Counted from the first letter of the stretch, positions 1 through 8,730 are shown. The stretch: DNA of 44,979 nt from an uncultured Sutterella sp. (GCA_937943605.1 CALEAW010000056.1:1-44979), one strand, 5' to 3'. Notes: generated from the letters alone by a model not told the origin. Program-made: numbers and translations.

Positions 1-84
1 AAAATATTCACGCTAGTTCTGAGCGCCGAGTGTACCCGTTTGAGAGAAATTCACGGTCATAGATTAGAACTAAAGGCGTATTAG
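1..84 (+). CDS. possible C-terminal end of an upstream gene (partial)
   Basis: Frame 1 is open from the first base for 27 codons and stops with TAG at 82-84; the visible peptide ends in RLELKAY. A hairpin with a following T-rich stretch at 101-132 would fit a gene ending here. The fragment is too short to assign a family, and chance openness cannot be excluded. Confidence 0.3.
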   Translation, partial: KIFTLVLSAECTRLREIHGHRLELKAY

Positions 85-100
85 ATAAGGACGATAGGTG

Positions 101-132
101 AAACGTCTACTTATAGAGGCGTTTTACTTTTG
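101..132 (+). terminator. intrinsic terminator candidate
   Basis: AAACGTCT (101-108) pairs with AGGCGTTT (117-124) with one G-T pair and an 8-nt loop, followed by TACTTTTG. It probably ends the transcript entering from the left edge. Confidence 0.45.
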
Positions 133-174
133 AAACAATTGGGTAAGTTTTTTGCAAATCTTCTTTTTATGCTG

Positions 175-183
175 TGATATGAT
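175..183 (+). promoter_or_regulatory. extended -10 promoter candidate for the FMN-binding protein gene
   Basis: TGATATGAT matches the extended -10 form TGnTATAAT with one change. It lies about 90 nt before the start codon at 276. No good -35 element is visible at the usual distance, which is tolerated for extended -10 promoters. This is a sequence-only prediction. Confidence 0.4.
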
Positions 184-275
184 CTAGCTTGCTTTCGCTG
201 GTGGGATATAAACCTACCGAAGATACGCACAACTTTGATAGAACAACAAATTAATTTCATTGAGGTTTTCCCATC

Positions 276-608
276 ATGATGAAGAAGTTTATCGTCCTTT
301 CCGCTGCCGCTCTCGTTGCTGCTGGTGCTCAGGCTGCCTCCTACAAGGACGGTTCCTATACGGGTGAAGGCCAGGGTCGCGAATCCAAGATCGAAGTGAA
401 GGTTGACGTGGCTGGCGGTAAGATCGCTGGTGTCACGGTCACGAAGCACGGCGAAACGGACATGATCATTGCTGCGCCGATCGAAATGATGATCCCCGAA
501 ATCGTTGCCAAGAATGGCGTTGAAGGCGTTGAATCTGTTTCTGGCGCTACCGAATCTAGCCGTGGCATCAAGGAAGCCGTTGTGAACGCTTTGTCCAAGG
601 CTCAGTAA
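276..608 (+). CDS. secreted small FMN-binding domain protein
   Basis: 110 aa protein with a Sec signal peptide (MMKKFIVLSAAALVAAGAQA, cleavage after about residue 20) followed directly by a single FMN_bind domain. The motif S89-G90-A91-T92 is the type of site where ApbE-like flavin transferases attach FMN covalently through the Thr in this family. Family knowledge places such proteins in the periplasm as electron carriers, often partnering with flavocytochrome-type reductases or respiratory complexes. The start may be ATG 276 or the adjacent ATG 279; a TGAGG-type ribosome site lies about 10 nt upstream. It appears monocistronic, with a terminator directly downstream. Covalent flavinylation and the redox partner are inferred, not visible. 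Confidence 0.85.
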   Translation: MMKKFIVLSAAALVAAGAQAASYKDGSYTGEGQGRESKIEVKVDVAGGKIAGVTVTKHGETDMIIAAPIEMMIPEIVAKNGVEGVESVSGATESSRGIKEAVVNALSKAQ

Positions 609-643
609 TTCGTTGAGAGTGCCGAACACGCTTCGGCGTTCTT

Positions 644-682
644 AAAAAGAGGGGATGCTTTTTTTGAGGCGTCCCCTTTTTA
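644..682 (+). terminator. intrinsic terminator of the FMN-binding protein gene
   Basis: AGGGGATGC (650-658) pairs with GCGTCCCCT (669-677), flanked by an A run on the left and TTTTTAT on the right. A smaller hairpin (GCCGAA/TTCGGC, 620-636) precedes it. Confidence 0.75.
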
Positions 683-860
683 TATTGGCTTTCCTTGCTA
701 AGCTCCTGAAATCATCTATTCAGCTCATCGCCGAGCACGACGGGCTTCTAAAGGCACTTGTTGCTTTTTACTGACTATCAGGAAAGTCTTCACAAAAAAG
801 TGGGGTACGGGTTTAAAATAACCGATTGTCAACCCTCTGTCCTCATTGCTGGTAATCGCC

Positions 861-2531
861 ATGGAATGGCTCCTGACGCTACTATCGGATACCAACTCCT
901 TTACTCACGCACTGCTTGCGTACTCGTTGATTATTGCCTGCGGCCTTTGGATAGGTCGCTTTAAGTTTTTCGGTGTTTCTTTAGGGGTGACGTGCGTCCT
1001 CTTTTTGGGGTTGGTCGCGCGCTATATCGGGGTTGATGTGCATCCCGATATCATTTCGTTTTTCCGAAACTTTGGGCTGGTGCTCTTTGTCTTCTTTATT
1101 GGCCTTCAGGTGGGGCCATCCTTTTTTTCGACCTTAAGAAATAGCGGCTGGGGATTGAATGGCTTAATGTGCTTGTCAGTCTTTTTGAGCTTGGCGCTGA
1201 CGGTCGGTATTTGGTATGGCTCTGGGGGTGACCTCTCTTTACCGCAACTTTTAGGGGTGCACTTTGGAGCGGTGACGAGTACGCCGGGTTTGGGTGCAAC
1301 GCAAGAAGCGTTGGCGGCTTTGGGTTACCAGGGGGATATTGCCGTGGGTTATGCCTGTGCGTACCCAGTCTCCATTATTGGTGTGATCACCGTCTTGACG
1401 ATTGTACGTAAGCTCTTTGGCATTGATATTAAGACTGAAGAGCAGTTGTGGGAAGAAGCACAAAAGCAACGCGCCCAGACGCCGATTTACTTTCATGTCA
1501 CGGTCGCTAATCATGCTTTAGACCGTCATACGTTGCGAGAAATTCGTGCCCTTGTCGGACGCCACTTCATTTGTTCTCGTATTTTGCATAACGGCGTGAT
1601 TACGAGTCCGACGGCCGATACCGTGGTGCGCGATGGCGACAAGTTGCGTATTGTGGCGGGGCCCAAAGATAAAGAAGCCATCGTGGCTTTTTGCGGCGAA
1701 GAAGATACAGAGATTGACCTTGCGACGGCGCATTCGCCCTTGGTGTCTCGTCGTATCAGTGTGACGCGTGAAGAAGTCAATGGGATCTTGATTGAAGACT
1801 TGCATCTCTCGCGCATGGATGGCGTCAACATTACGCGTGTGAATCGTGCTGGGGTGACGTTATTCCCTCATAACTCTTTACGCTTACAGTTAGGTGATAG
1901 TCTCAATTGCGTGGGTCCCGAAAACGCAGTGGCCCGTTTGACCGCTTTGATGGGTAACCAAGAAAAGCGCCTTGAGCGCCCCAACGTCTTTGCGATCTTT
2001 ATTGGGATTGCGTTTGGTTTGGTGCTCGGTAGTCTCCCGTTGAGTTTTCCAGGGATGCCTGTTGCCATCAAGTTAGGGCTCGCTGGTGGTCCCCTGATTG
2101 CGGCGATTTTGTTGAGTTACTATGGGCCACGCTTTCATCTGGTCACGTATACCACCGTGTCGGCGAACTTAATGCTTCGTGAATGGGGGTTAACGTTCTT
2201 CTTGGCAAGCGTCGGTTTAAGTGCTGGTGACCTCTTTTTCGATGCCTTTATGAGTGGTATCGGCTGGGTTTATATGGGAATTGGCTTTTTGATTGCGACG
2301 ATTCCGATGACGGTGATGGCTATCATTGCACGCCGCTTTATGGGCTTAAACTTTCATACGATCGCGGGTTTAATCGCGGGGAGTAGCACGAGTAGCTCAG
2401 CGCTAAGCTTTGTGAATAGCTTGTCTGAACGTGGGCTTGCCGTCTTAGCTTATTCAACCGTTTACCCGCTGGCGATGTTCCTTCGCATTATTTCGGGGCA
2501 GATTATATTGATGCTCTTCTTTGTGGCGTAG
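861..2531 (+). CDS. AspT/YidE/YbjL-family transporter (aspartate:alanine exchanger family)
   Basis: About 556 aa membrane protein. The layout is typical of the AAE family: an N-terminal hydrophobic block of about five helices, a central cytoplasmic part with two RCK_C/TrkA_C-like domains (roughly residues 200-370), then a second hydrophobic block. Paired family signatures are GAVTSTPGLGA in the first half and GLIAGSSTSSSALSF in the second. Members exchange carboxylates or amino acids such as aspartate and alanine; the substrate here is not predictable. I choose ATG 861 over the upstream in-frame TTG 846 because the TTG is not preceded by a ribosome site; the site for ATG 861 is also weak. It appears to stand alone and ends at a strong terminator. 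Confidence 0.88.
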   Translation: MEWLLTLLSDTNSFTHALLAYSLIIACGLWIGRFKFFGVSLGVTCVLFLGLVARYIGVDVHPDIISFFRNFGLVLFVFFIGLQVGPSFFSTLRNSGWGLNGLMCLSVFLSLALTVGIWYGSGGDLSLPQLLGVHFGAVTSTPGLGATQEALAALGYQGDIAVGYACAYPVSIIGVITVLTIVRKLFGIDIKTEEQLWEEAQKQRAQTPIYFHVTVANHALDRHTLREIRALVGRHFICSRILHNGVITSPTADTVVRDGDKLRIVAGPKDKEAIVAFCGEEDTEIDLATAHSPLVSRRISVTREEVNGILIEDLHLSRMDGVNITRVNRAGVTLFPHNSLRLQLGDSLNCVGPENAVARLTALMGNQEKRLERPNVFAIFIGIAFGLVLGSLPLSFPGMPVAIKLGLAGGPLIAAILLSYYGPRFHLVTYTTVSANLMLREWGLTFFLASVGLSAGDLFFDAFMSGIGWVYMGIGFLIATIPMTVMAIIARRFMGLNFHTIAGLIAGSSTSSSALSFVNSLSERGLAVLAYSTVYPLAMFLRIISGQIILMLFFVA

Positions 2532-2546
2532 TGTTGACGCACCACC

Positions 2547-2586
2547 AAAAAGGCTCTCACGCAATGATCGGAGAGCCTTTTTGCTT
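2547..2586. terminator. bidirectional terminator between convergent genes
   Basis: AAAAAGGCTCTC (2547-2558) pairs perfectly with GAGAGCCTTTTT (2571-2582). The A and T runs on both sides let it serve both the transporter gene on the left and the small gene on the right. Confidence 0.85.
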
Positions 2587-2588
2587 TT

Positions 2589-2918
2589 TTAGGGTTTTGT
2601 GGGTTCAGAAGGACGCTCGGCGGCCGCGTGAGACGCTGGTTCTGAGGATTCAGCCGGCTTGGTTGAGTCTGAGGCGTCAGTCTTATCGGTACCTTGCATG
2701 GTTTCGGCGTAGCCCTCCTGAAAGGCCTTTTTGAGGTTTTCTGTGTGCTGACTCAGTTTGTCAGCAGCGGCTTTTGGATCATCGATCGCGCGCTTTACGG
2801 CATCTGCGCCTTCAACCATCTTTTGTTCAAGCGTATTGATTAATTTGTTGGCGTCGACATTTTTGATGAGGCTACCAAAGCCGCGGCCGAGCATACGGCC
2901 AAATCCGTTTGTGTCCAT
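2589..2918 (-). CDS. small hypothetical protein with helical N-part and Ser/Pro-rich tail
   Basis: 109 aa, family not recognised. Residues 1-70 are predicted mostly helical (glycine-rich start MDTNGFGRMLGRGFG, then a charged amphipathic stretch), while residues 75-109 are a low-complexity tail rich in Ser, Pro, Glu, Ala and Thr. There is no signal peptide or membrane segment. The start is supported by an AGGA element about 6 nt upstream on the minus strand, and the gene shares a bidirectional terminator with its convergent neighbour. The good start context and terminator argue that it is real; no function can be proposed. Confidence 0.6.
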   Translation of the reverse strand: MDTNGFGRMLGRGFGSLIKNVDANKLINTLEQKMVEGADAVKRAIDDPKAAADKLSQHTENLKKAFQEGYAETMQGTDKTDASDSTKPAESSEPASHAAAERPSEPTKP

Positions 2919-3403
2919 GTTAATCCTGAGGTGAATTCTTTCAAAGCATTATGGCAGGCATTGAGGCCAAGTGACGGGTTTTGCGCCATTGTCGTGCAAG
3001 CTTGTCTTTTTGAGGCAATTTGATCGTCAAATTAACGATGCCGATTTTAAGTCCTTTGAAAAAAGGCTGTGATAGATGTAAATGTAAGGATACTGCTAAT
3101 AATGGCTGTTGTTGAAGCTAAAAAACCACAGACGTCTTAATAAATGGACAGTTATTTAAGTAAAACAGCCTATCACCTTAAAAGGGTCATCTATTTGTTT
3201 ATGCATGACTGATGGAGGTTTTAAAAACACCTGAAAATGATTGGGCACTAAAAAATAGAAGCCTGAACGCGTCTGTTTGCTAGGTGTTTACCCGTGCAAA
3301 TGATCAGGCTAGGCGATGGTTTTGGTGGGCAGACTTTCCGTACTTCATTTGACGTCTTAATCACCATGGGGCGGTCAAATGCTTTACGGAGTTAATTAAA
3401 AAA
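2919..3403. other. 485-nt intergenic region
   Basis: Divergent upstream region of the small hypothetical gene and the nitronate monooxygenase-like gene, so it should hold promoters for both. The only clear symmetric element is AATTTGA-TCG-TCAAATT at 3017-3033, a possible operator. No ORF, RNA gene or insertion sequence is recognised. Confidence 0.5.
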
Positions 3404-4666
3404 ATGAAAGCCATTGAAGATCGTTCACTTGATGAATTTCGCCTGATGCTCGCGGGTCGTGAGTTGGTACCAATCATGCAGGGGGGCATGGGTGTCAATA
3501 TTTCGACAGCTGAGATGGCGTTAGCGGTAGCCAAAGAAGGCGGCGTTGGACATGTTTCGGATGCCATGCTTCCGGATTTAGTAGACCGTCTTTTTGGTAC
3601 CGGTTTTACGAAGATGAAGGCTGGCCTTTGCCGAGCGGCAGACGCGGCCCTCGGCAAGGCCGCCTTCCACTTCCCGTTAGACGATGTTCGCGCTGCTGCG
3701 AAGCAGTACATCGAAAGCGTGATGCAAAAGAAGACGGGGGATGCCAAGGAAGGCTTGGTCTTTGTGAACGTCATGGAAAAGTTGACCATGAACGATAGCC
3801 TCTCGTCGTTGCGTGCGCGTTTGCTTGGTGCCCTTGACGGGGGCGTGGATGGCATTAGTTTGTCGGCTGGCCTTCATACGTCGTCCTTCTCTTTGATGAG
3901 TGAACATCCGCGTTTTCGTGATGCGATGTTAGGGATTGTCGTTTCGAGCCGCCGTGCGTTGAATCTCTTTTTGCGTCGTTCGTCAAAGACTGGACGTATG
4001 CCCGACTATATCGTGGTCGAAGGACCTTTGGCGGGTGGCCACTTGGGCTTTGGCATGGACTGGGCGAACTTTAAGCTCGCTGACATCGTGCGCGACGTGA
4101 AGGCTTATTTGGCTGAAAACGGTCTTTCAATTCCTGTGATTGCTGGGGGTGGCGTCTTTACGGGGACCGATGGCGTACGCTTAATTGACGAAGCGGGTGC
4201 GGCAGGTGTTCAGGTGGCAACGCGCTTTACGGTGACACAAGAGTCGGGGCTCCCTGAAGCAGTGAAGCAGCGATATTTAGATGCTGAAGAAACTGAAATT
4301 GAAGTTAATGGTGTGTCGCCGACGGGCTACCCCATGCGCATGCTGAAGTCGAGTCCTGCGATTAATGCCTCTTTAAAGCCTCAATGTGAAGCATATGGCT
4401 ATATCTTGGATCGCGGTGGTTGTGCCTATTTGAAGGCTTGGGAAGCGGCTGATGCGGCGGGTGTCGTCAAAGAAGGGATTGCTGAGAAGACCTGCCTTTG
4501 CGCTCAAATGCGTAATTGCAAGGTCTGGACCGTGGGAGCATTAGGACATCGACTGAAGGAAACCACCGTGCGTGGTGAAGACGGCCGTTGGATTTTGCCG
4601 ACGACAGCGGATGTCTTTAATGACTATCGTTACGGTGTTAACGACGAGGTCACGGCTCGCAAATAA
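3404..4666 (+). CDS. nitronate monooxygenase / 2-nitropropane dioxygenase-family flavoprotein
   Basis: 420 aa cytoplasmic protein. The N-terminal two thirds fit the FMN-binding TIM barrel of the NMO/NPD family: PIMQGGMGVNIS near residues 22-33, GPLAGGHLGF near residue 208 (the His in the family GGH motif), then VIAGGGVFTG and GVQVATRF phosphate-binding segments. Family members oxidise nitronates or act as NAD(P)H-flavin reductases. The C-terminal part is unusual: five cysteines at 328, 340, 364, 366 and 372 suggest a metal or Fe-S site beyond the barrel. ATG 3404 has a GGAG-type site about 13 nt upstream. Neighbouring genes give no pathway hint. The exact substrate is unknown. Confidence 0.8.
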   Translation: MKAIEDRSLDEFRLMLAGRELVPIMQGGMGVNISTAEMALAVAKEGGVGHVSDAMLPDLVDRLFGTGFTKMKAGLCRAADAALGKAAFHFPLDDVRAAAKQYIESVMQKKTGDAKEGLVFVNVMEKLTMNDSLSSLRARLLGALDGGVDGISLSAGLHTSSFSLMSEHPRFRDAMLGIVVSSRRALNLFLRRSSKTGRMPDYIVVEGPLAGGHLGFGMDWANFKLADIVRDVKAYLAENGLSIPVIAGGGVFTGTDGVRLIDEAGAAGVQVATRFTVTQESGLPEAVKQRYLDAEETEIEVNGVSPTGYPMRMLKSSPAINASLKPQCEAYGYILDRGGCAYLKAWEAADAAGVVKEGIAEKTCLCAQMRNCKVWTVGALGHRLKETTVRGEDGRWILPTTADVFNDYRYGVNDEVTARK

Positions 4667-4834
4667 AAAATCAGCGTTTAAAAGGTGCAGAGTCTTGTCA
4701 GAATGCAAGGAATCGGGCGTTTTCTTTCGTAAACCTATATCATGACACTTAATGTGTTTGGTTTTGAGTGATTCGACTCAACCAACTTCCGAAAGGACAG
4801 GTTTTCGGATCGTATCGTAGTGAAGGGCCCCAAC

Positions 4835-5959
4835 GTGAATATTCTTTTGATTCCAGACTCCTTTAAGGGGAGTCTTTCTTCTGCAAGACTTTGTGCCATT
4901 TTAAAAGCGGTTGCCAACGAGGTGATGCCCGAGGCTCAGGTCACTTCGTTACCAGCTGCCGATGGTGGTGAAGGGACGTTAGAGATGCTCCACCGCGCCA
5001 TTGGCGGCGCTTTTGTGGTTCATACCGTGACGGGGCCATGTGGTCAGCCCGTCAATGCGCGTTATTTGAGTGCGGGTGATACGGCTTATATTGAAATGGC
5101 TGAAGCGGCTGGTTTACAGCATCGTTTGCCCGGGTTTAATGCCGCCAATACCACAACGTTTGGGGTGGGGCAACTTTGCGGTGAAGCGATTAACGCGGGT
5201 CACCGTCGTCTTGTTTTAACTATGGGTGGCAGTTGTACGGCCGATGCTGGTTGCGGGATGGCTGCGGCCCTTGGTGCGCGTTTTATTGCCCCCAATGGTC
5301 GTCCCTTTATTCCGACAGGTGAGTCGCTCTCTGCGATTCGTCATATGACGCTCAATCCCTTCTTTTGGAGTGGCAATATTAAAGTCGAAGCCCTTTGCGA
5401 TGTGACGAATCCTTTGTGTGGCCCTAACGGCACGGCGCATCAATTTGCGCCACAAAAGGGCGCTTCGCCTCAAGAAGTCGAAACGATTGAAGCGGGTATG
5501 CAGCATCTGGCCGGGATCTTTGCTAATGGCAATGGTCCAAAATTGGCCAATATGGCGTGCGCAGGTGCCGCGGGCGGTTGCGCTGCTGGTGTTCATGCTT
5601 TCTTGAATGGTCGTTTGATGTCAGGTAGCGAAGCGTTACTCGATTTAGTTAACTTCACTGAACTTGCCGCCAAGGCTGACGTGATTGTGACGGGTGAAGG
5701 TTGCGTGGACAATCAAACAACAAGCGGTAAGCTCGTCTCGGCCGTCGCTCAACGTGCTCAGGGGTGTCCTGTGATTGTGTTGGCTGGAAGCATTGCCTCT
5801 GATGTCAATATGGATGCGCTTTATGAAAAGGGTGTCACGTCGGTGATTCCGCTCACCACGCGTCCGATGTCAACAGGCGAAGCGATGAGCGAAACGGCCA
5901 CTCATGTGCGTCAGATTGCGAAGGATGTTTTCCGTTTAGTGAAAGCTTTCAACCGTTAA
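4835..5959 (+). CDS. glycerate kinase (GarK/GlxK family)
   Basis: About 374 aa, matching the usual size of about 380 aa. It would phosphorylate D-glycerate to a phosphoglycerate with ATP, linking glyoxylate/glycerate breakdown to glycolysis. Visible family motifs are the N-terminal IPDSFKGSLSS, GPCGQPVNA, TMGGSCTADAGCGMAAALG in the middle, and VTGEGCVDNQTTSGK near the C-terminus. I prefer GTG 4835 over GTG 4820: GAAGGG sits 7 nt before 4835, and the protein then begins directly with the beta-strand NILLIPDS. A terminator follows. No other glycerate-pathway gene is adjacent. Confidence 0.92.
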   Translation: MNILLIPDSFKGSLSSARLCAILKAVANEVMPEAQVTSLPAADGGEGTLEMLHRAIGGAFVVHTVTGPCGQPVNARYLSAGDTAYIEMAEAAGLQHRLPGFNAANTTTFGVGQLCGEAINAGHRRLVLTMGGSCTADAGCGMAAALGARFIAPNGRPFIPTGESLSAIRHMTLNPFFWSGNIKVEALCDVTNPLCGPNGTAHQFAPQKGASPQEVETIEAGMQHLAGIFANGNGPKLANMACAGAAGGCAAGVHAFLNGRLMSGSEALLDLVNFTELAAKADVIVTGEGCVDNQTTSGKLVSAVAQRAQGCPVIVLAGSIASDVNMDALYEKGVTSVIPLTTRPMSTGEAMSETATHVRQIAKDVFRLVKAFNR

Positions 5960-5984
5960 AACGAACAACTAGACCGTTAAATAG

Positions 5985-6027
5985 AAACTCTTGCGTTTTG
6001 CAAATTGTCGAGACGCAAGAGTTTTTT
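5985..6027 (+). terminator. intrinsic terminator of the glycerate kinase gene
   Basis: AACTCTTGCGT (5986-5996) pairs with ACGCAAGAGTT (6013-6023), followed by TTTT. Confidence 0.8.
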
Positions 6028-6245
6028 ATTGGTGCGTACCTCGTGAATTTGTGAAGTATTGGGAACCTTTTGGATTTAAAAAAAGAGATCAGTTAAGACT
6101 TCAAAGAGGATGTTTTTGATATCGCTTGGTGCGATGGATTGATTTGTGGAAATATCACGCTAAAAATGTCAGAATATTTCCCTGTTGAGCACAACAGATT
6201 GTTGGCTGACTAAACAATAAAAAAGTCTAGTAGGAGAAAAGTGTT

Positions 6246-6782
6246 ATGCGAAATTTCTTGAAAGAGTTCCAGGCGTTTATCAGTAAAGGTAATGTTCTCG
6301 ACTTGGCGGTCGCTGTGATCATCGGTGCTGCTTTTTCGAACATTGTGAATTCGCTCGTGAAGGATATCGTCAATCCGATTCTTGGCGTGTTGGTTGGGCG
6401 TCCGGACTTTACAAACCTCTTTTTTGTGTTGAAGCCCGTGGAAGGCTATACGGGCCCTGAAACCTATGATGCCCTCGTCAAGGCCGGCGCAACGGTCTTT
6501 GGTTACGGTGCCTTTTTGACGGCTGTTGTGCAGTTTCTATTGTTGGCTTTTGTGATCTTCTGGTTGATTAAGGTGGTGACGACACTTAGAAAGCGTATTG
6601 AAGCCGAAGCAAGCCGACTCCTCAAAGCCGAAGAAGAAAAGGCCGCTGCAGCCAAAGCGGCTGCACCAGCACCGACGCCCGAAGATATCGTATTGCTTCG
6701 TGAAATTCGTGATCTTTTAAAAGACAACGCCACTGAAAGCGCAGAAGTAAAAGCGGTGCTTGAGAAACTCACGTCTCGATAA
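6246..6782 (+). CDS. mscL: large-conductance mechanosensitive channel MscL
   Basis: 178 aa inner-membrane channel that opens on membrane tension during hypo-osmotic shock. The N-terminal amphipathic helix (NFLKEFQAFISKGNVLDLAV) and TM1 pore helix with VIIGAAFSNIVNSLVKDI follow the family pattern closely; TM2 lies around residues 86-110. The protein is longer than the usual 130-150 aa because of an insert-like charged and Ala-rich segment (EEEKAAAAKAAAPAPTPE, about residues 129-147) before the C-terminal cytoplasmic helix DIVLLREIRDLLK. GTAGGAG upstream supports the start. Monocistronic. Confidence 0.95.
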   Translation: MRNFLKEFQAFISKGNVLDLAVAVIIGAAFSNIVNSLVKDIVNPILGVLVGRPDFTNLFFVLKPVEGYTGPETYDALVKAGATVFGYGAFLTAVVQFLLLAFVIFWLIKVVTTLRKRIEAEASRLLKAEEEKAAAAKAAAPAPTPEDIVLLREIRDLLKDNATESAEVKAVLEKLTSR

Positions 6783-6806
6783 GATCGAGCCTTACGTGGC
6801 TACATC

Positions 6807-6850
6807 AACCGATGTCGAACGACCTATACAAAACGTTTGGCATCGGTTTT
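6807..6850 (+). terminator. weak terminator-like hairpin after mscL
   Basis: AACCGATG (6807-6814) pairs with CATCGGTT (6841-6848) followed by TTCG; the loop is long (26 nt) and the T run short, so termination is uncertain. Confidence 0.3.
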
Positions 6851-7079
6851 CGTAGTTTTGGTTGACGATCTTCGGGTTTTTCTCTATGGCTTGATTTTAG
6901 AGAGTGTTGCTTTAAAAGTACAAAAAGTCATCTTAGAGAGGGGAATGAACTAGACAGACAGTCGTTGACGGTGGTTTGAGTATTTTAAGTGATTGAGAGA
7001 TAATGCTCTCTCAAAGAGGCAACGTTTTGTTGCAGATTCCGCTAACATGGAAGACCAACAAATGATGTGGGAGGTATGA

Positions 7080-7880
7080 ATGTTCGATATTTCGACGTCG
7101 AAAATTGCTTTTTTAGGGTTTGGCAATATGGCTGCAGCCATGGCTGATGGTTTTTTACGCTCTGGCGCCATCAAACCTCAGCAGTTGGGTGCTGCATCAC
7201 GTCGTCAAGACGTCCTCAAAGCCAAGACGGACGCGCGTGGCATGGTGGCTTTTGCTACTTGTGAAGAAGCCGTTCGTTGGGCTGATGTCGTGATCGTGGC
7301 TGTGAAACCGCATTTAGTCAAACCCGTAGTGACGCCGTTAGCTGACATTCTGAAAGACAAGTTGGTGTTGTCTGTGGCCGTTGGTTTATTGTCTTCTGCT
7401 TATGAAGAAATCCTTGCGCCAGGCACGCGACACTTGTCGACCTTACCGAATACCCCTGTGTCGATCAATGAAGGGATTGTGATTTGTGAAGCGTGCCACA
7501 CGTTGACCGATGACGATCAGACTTATGTTGAGCAACTCTTTGGGCTCTTGGGGCTGTGCGAATTTGTGGATGAACGCACCATGTCGGCCGCGGGGACGCT
7601 CGCGGGTTGCGGTCCCGCTTTTGCTGCCATGTTTATTGAGGCATTGGCGGATGGTGCTGTGAAGCATGGCGTGCCACGTGCCATGGCGTTGAGCTTGGCC
7701 TCTCAAATGATTGCAGGCACGGCCAAATTACAGTTGGCGACGGGGCAGCATCCGGGTGCCATGAAGGACGCTGTGTGTTCGCCGGGCGGCACGACCATCA
7801 TTGGGGTCGCTGCATTAGAGCGTAAAGGTTTTAGATCTGCCGTCATTGACGCGATTGATGCAATAGAAACACGCAACTAA
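7080..7880 (+). CDS. proC: pyrroline-5-carboxylate reductase
   Basis: 266 aa, normal family length. It catalyses the last step of proline synthesis, NAD(P)H-dependent reduction of pyrroline-5-carboxylate to proline, in the cytoplasm. The N-terminal Rossmann motif FLGFGNMAAAMADG (about residues 11-24), AVKPH after the second Rossmann half, LPNTP, and the C-terminal signature SPGGTTIIGVAALE are all present. GGAGG 5-6 nt before ATG 7080 supports the start. It is followed 9 nt later by the Tat-tagged tenA-like gene, so the two probably form one transcript although their pathways are unrelated. Confidence 0.95.
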   Translation: MFDISTSKIAFLGFGNMAAAMADGFLRSGAIKPQQLGAASRRQDVLKAKTDARGMVAFATCEEAVRWADVVIVAVKPHLVKPVVTPLADILKDKLVLSVAVGLLSSAYEEILAPGTRHLSTLPNTPVSINEGIVICEACHTLTDDDQTYVEQLFGLLGLCEFVDERTMSAAGTLAGCGPAFAAMFIEALADGAVKHGVPRAMALSLASQMIAGTAKLQLATGQHPGAMKDAVCSPGGTTIIGVAALERKGFRSAVIDAIDAIETRN

Positions 7881-7889
7881 GGAGGTCTG

Positions 7890-8672
7890 ATGTCAAGCAA
7901 GTGGATGCCATTGGCATCGAATATGATCTCTCGTCGTCGTTTATTGGGTGCGGCCACGTTGATGGCGACGGGTTCTTTGGCCCCCAATGTGCACGCGTAT
8001 GGTTTGATGCGTCCTTGGGCTGAAGAAGCGGCTGGCTTAGCTGCGCCCTTAGCAGCGGCTTGTGTGAATCATCCCTTTGTGAAGGGATTGGCTGACGGCT
8101 CTTTGAGTGAGGAGCGTTTTGTCTACTATATTGGACAAAATATTCACTATTTGATGGCTTATCAGAAGTCTTTACGTGCATTGTCGCGACGCATGGAAGA
8201 CCCCAATCATCGCAAACGTTTTGAAGATTGGGCTGACGAAACGGCAGCGACCGAGCAGTATACACGTGATGTTTATGCTTCCTTTAGTCCACGTATTCCT
8301 GATATTTTGATCGTTGCGCCAACAACGCAGCTTTATATGGGGTGGGAGGCTCAAGCTACTGCCTTTTTGCCTGTTCATGAAGCGGTTGCGGCGATGTTGC
8401 CCTGTTTCTGGAGCTATGGTGAAGTGGGTCGCTTTGTTGCTAAAACCAAGAAGACCCAAGGGAACCGTTATGCTGATTGGATTGCGGGTTACGGTGATCC
8501 TGCTTATGAAAAGACTGTGGCTGAAGCCATGGGCATTGGGAGTGACGTAGCGCGTGATTTGACGCCGTCAGAGCGTTTTGCCATGACCGCTGCGTTCTTA
8601 AGATCAAATCGTCTTGAATGGATGTTTTGGGATGCGGCCTGGCGATTAGAAACCTGGCCGGCTGTTCGTTAA
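7890..8672 (+). CDS. TenA/THI-4-family protein with Tat signal peptide
   Basis: 260 aa. Residues 14-20 read SRRRLLG followed by a hydrophobic stretch and an AXA-like site (VHA, 34-36), a twin-arginine export signal. Residues about 40-255 form the TenA fold. C172 in MLPCFWSYGEVG corresponds to the catalytic Cys of TenA aminopyrimidine aminohydrolase (thiaminase II), and E243 in LEWMFWD to its conserved Glu; N84 (GQNIHYL) replaces the usual substrate-binding Asp. Classical TenA is cytosolic and salvages thiamin pyrimidine, so export of a folded homologue is unusual. AAGGAGG 4 nt before ATG 7890 fixes the start. Likely co-transcribed with proC. Substrate uncertain because of the Asp-to-Asn change. 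Confidence 0.85.
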   Translation: MSSKWMPLASNMISRRRLLGAATLMATGSLAPNVHAYGLMRPWAEEAAGLAAPLAAACVNHPFVKGLADGSLSEERFVYYIGQNIHYLMAYQKSLRALSRRMEDPNHRKRFEDWADETAATEQYTRDVYASFSPRIPDILIVAPTTQLYMGWEAQATAFLPVHEAVAAMLPCFWSYGEVGRFVAKTKKTQGNRYADWIAGYGDPAYEKTVAEAMGIGSDVARDLTPSERFAMTAAFLRSNRLEWMFWDAAWRLETWPAVR

Positions 8673-8692
8673 AGCGACAATGCTCAATCAAA

Positions 8693-8730
8693 GCGCCCGC
8701 ACAATCGGTGGATTGGCGGGCGTTTCTCTT
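8693..8730 (+). terminator. terminator after the tenA-like gene
   Basis: GCGCCCGC (8693-8700) pairs with GCGGGCG (8716-8722) with a terminal mismatch, followed by TTTCTCTTCTT. Confidence 0.6.

Noticed and set aside
758..964. 68-codon frame overlapping the start of the AspT-family gene
   Set aside because: It overlaps the transporter in another frame and has no coding features of its own.
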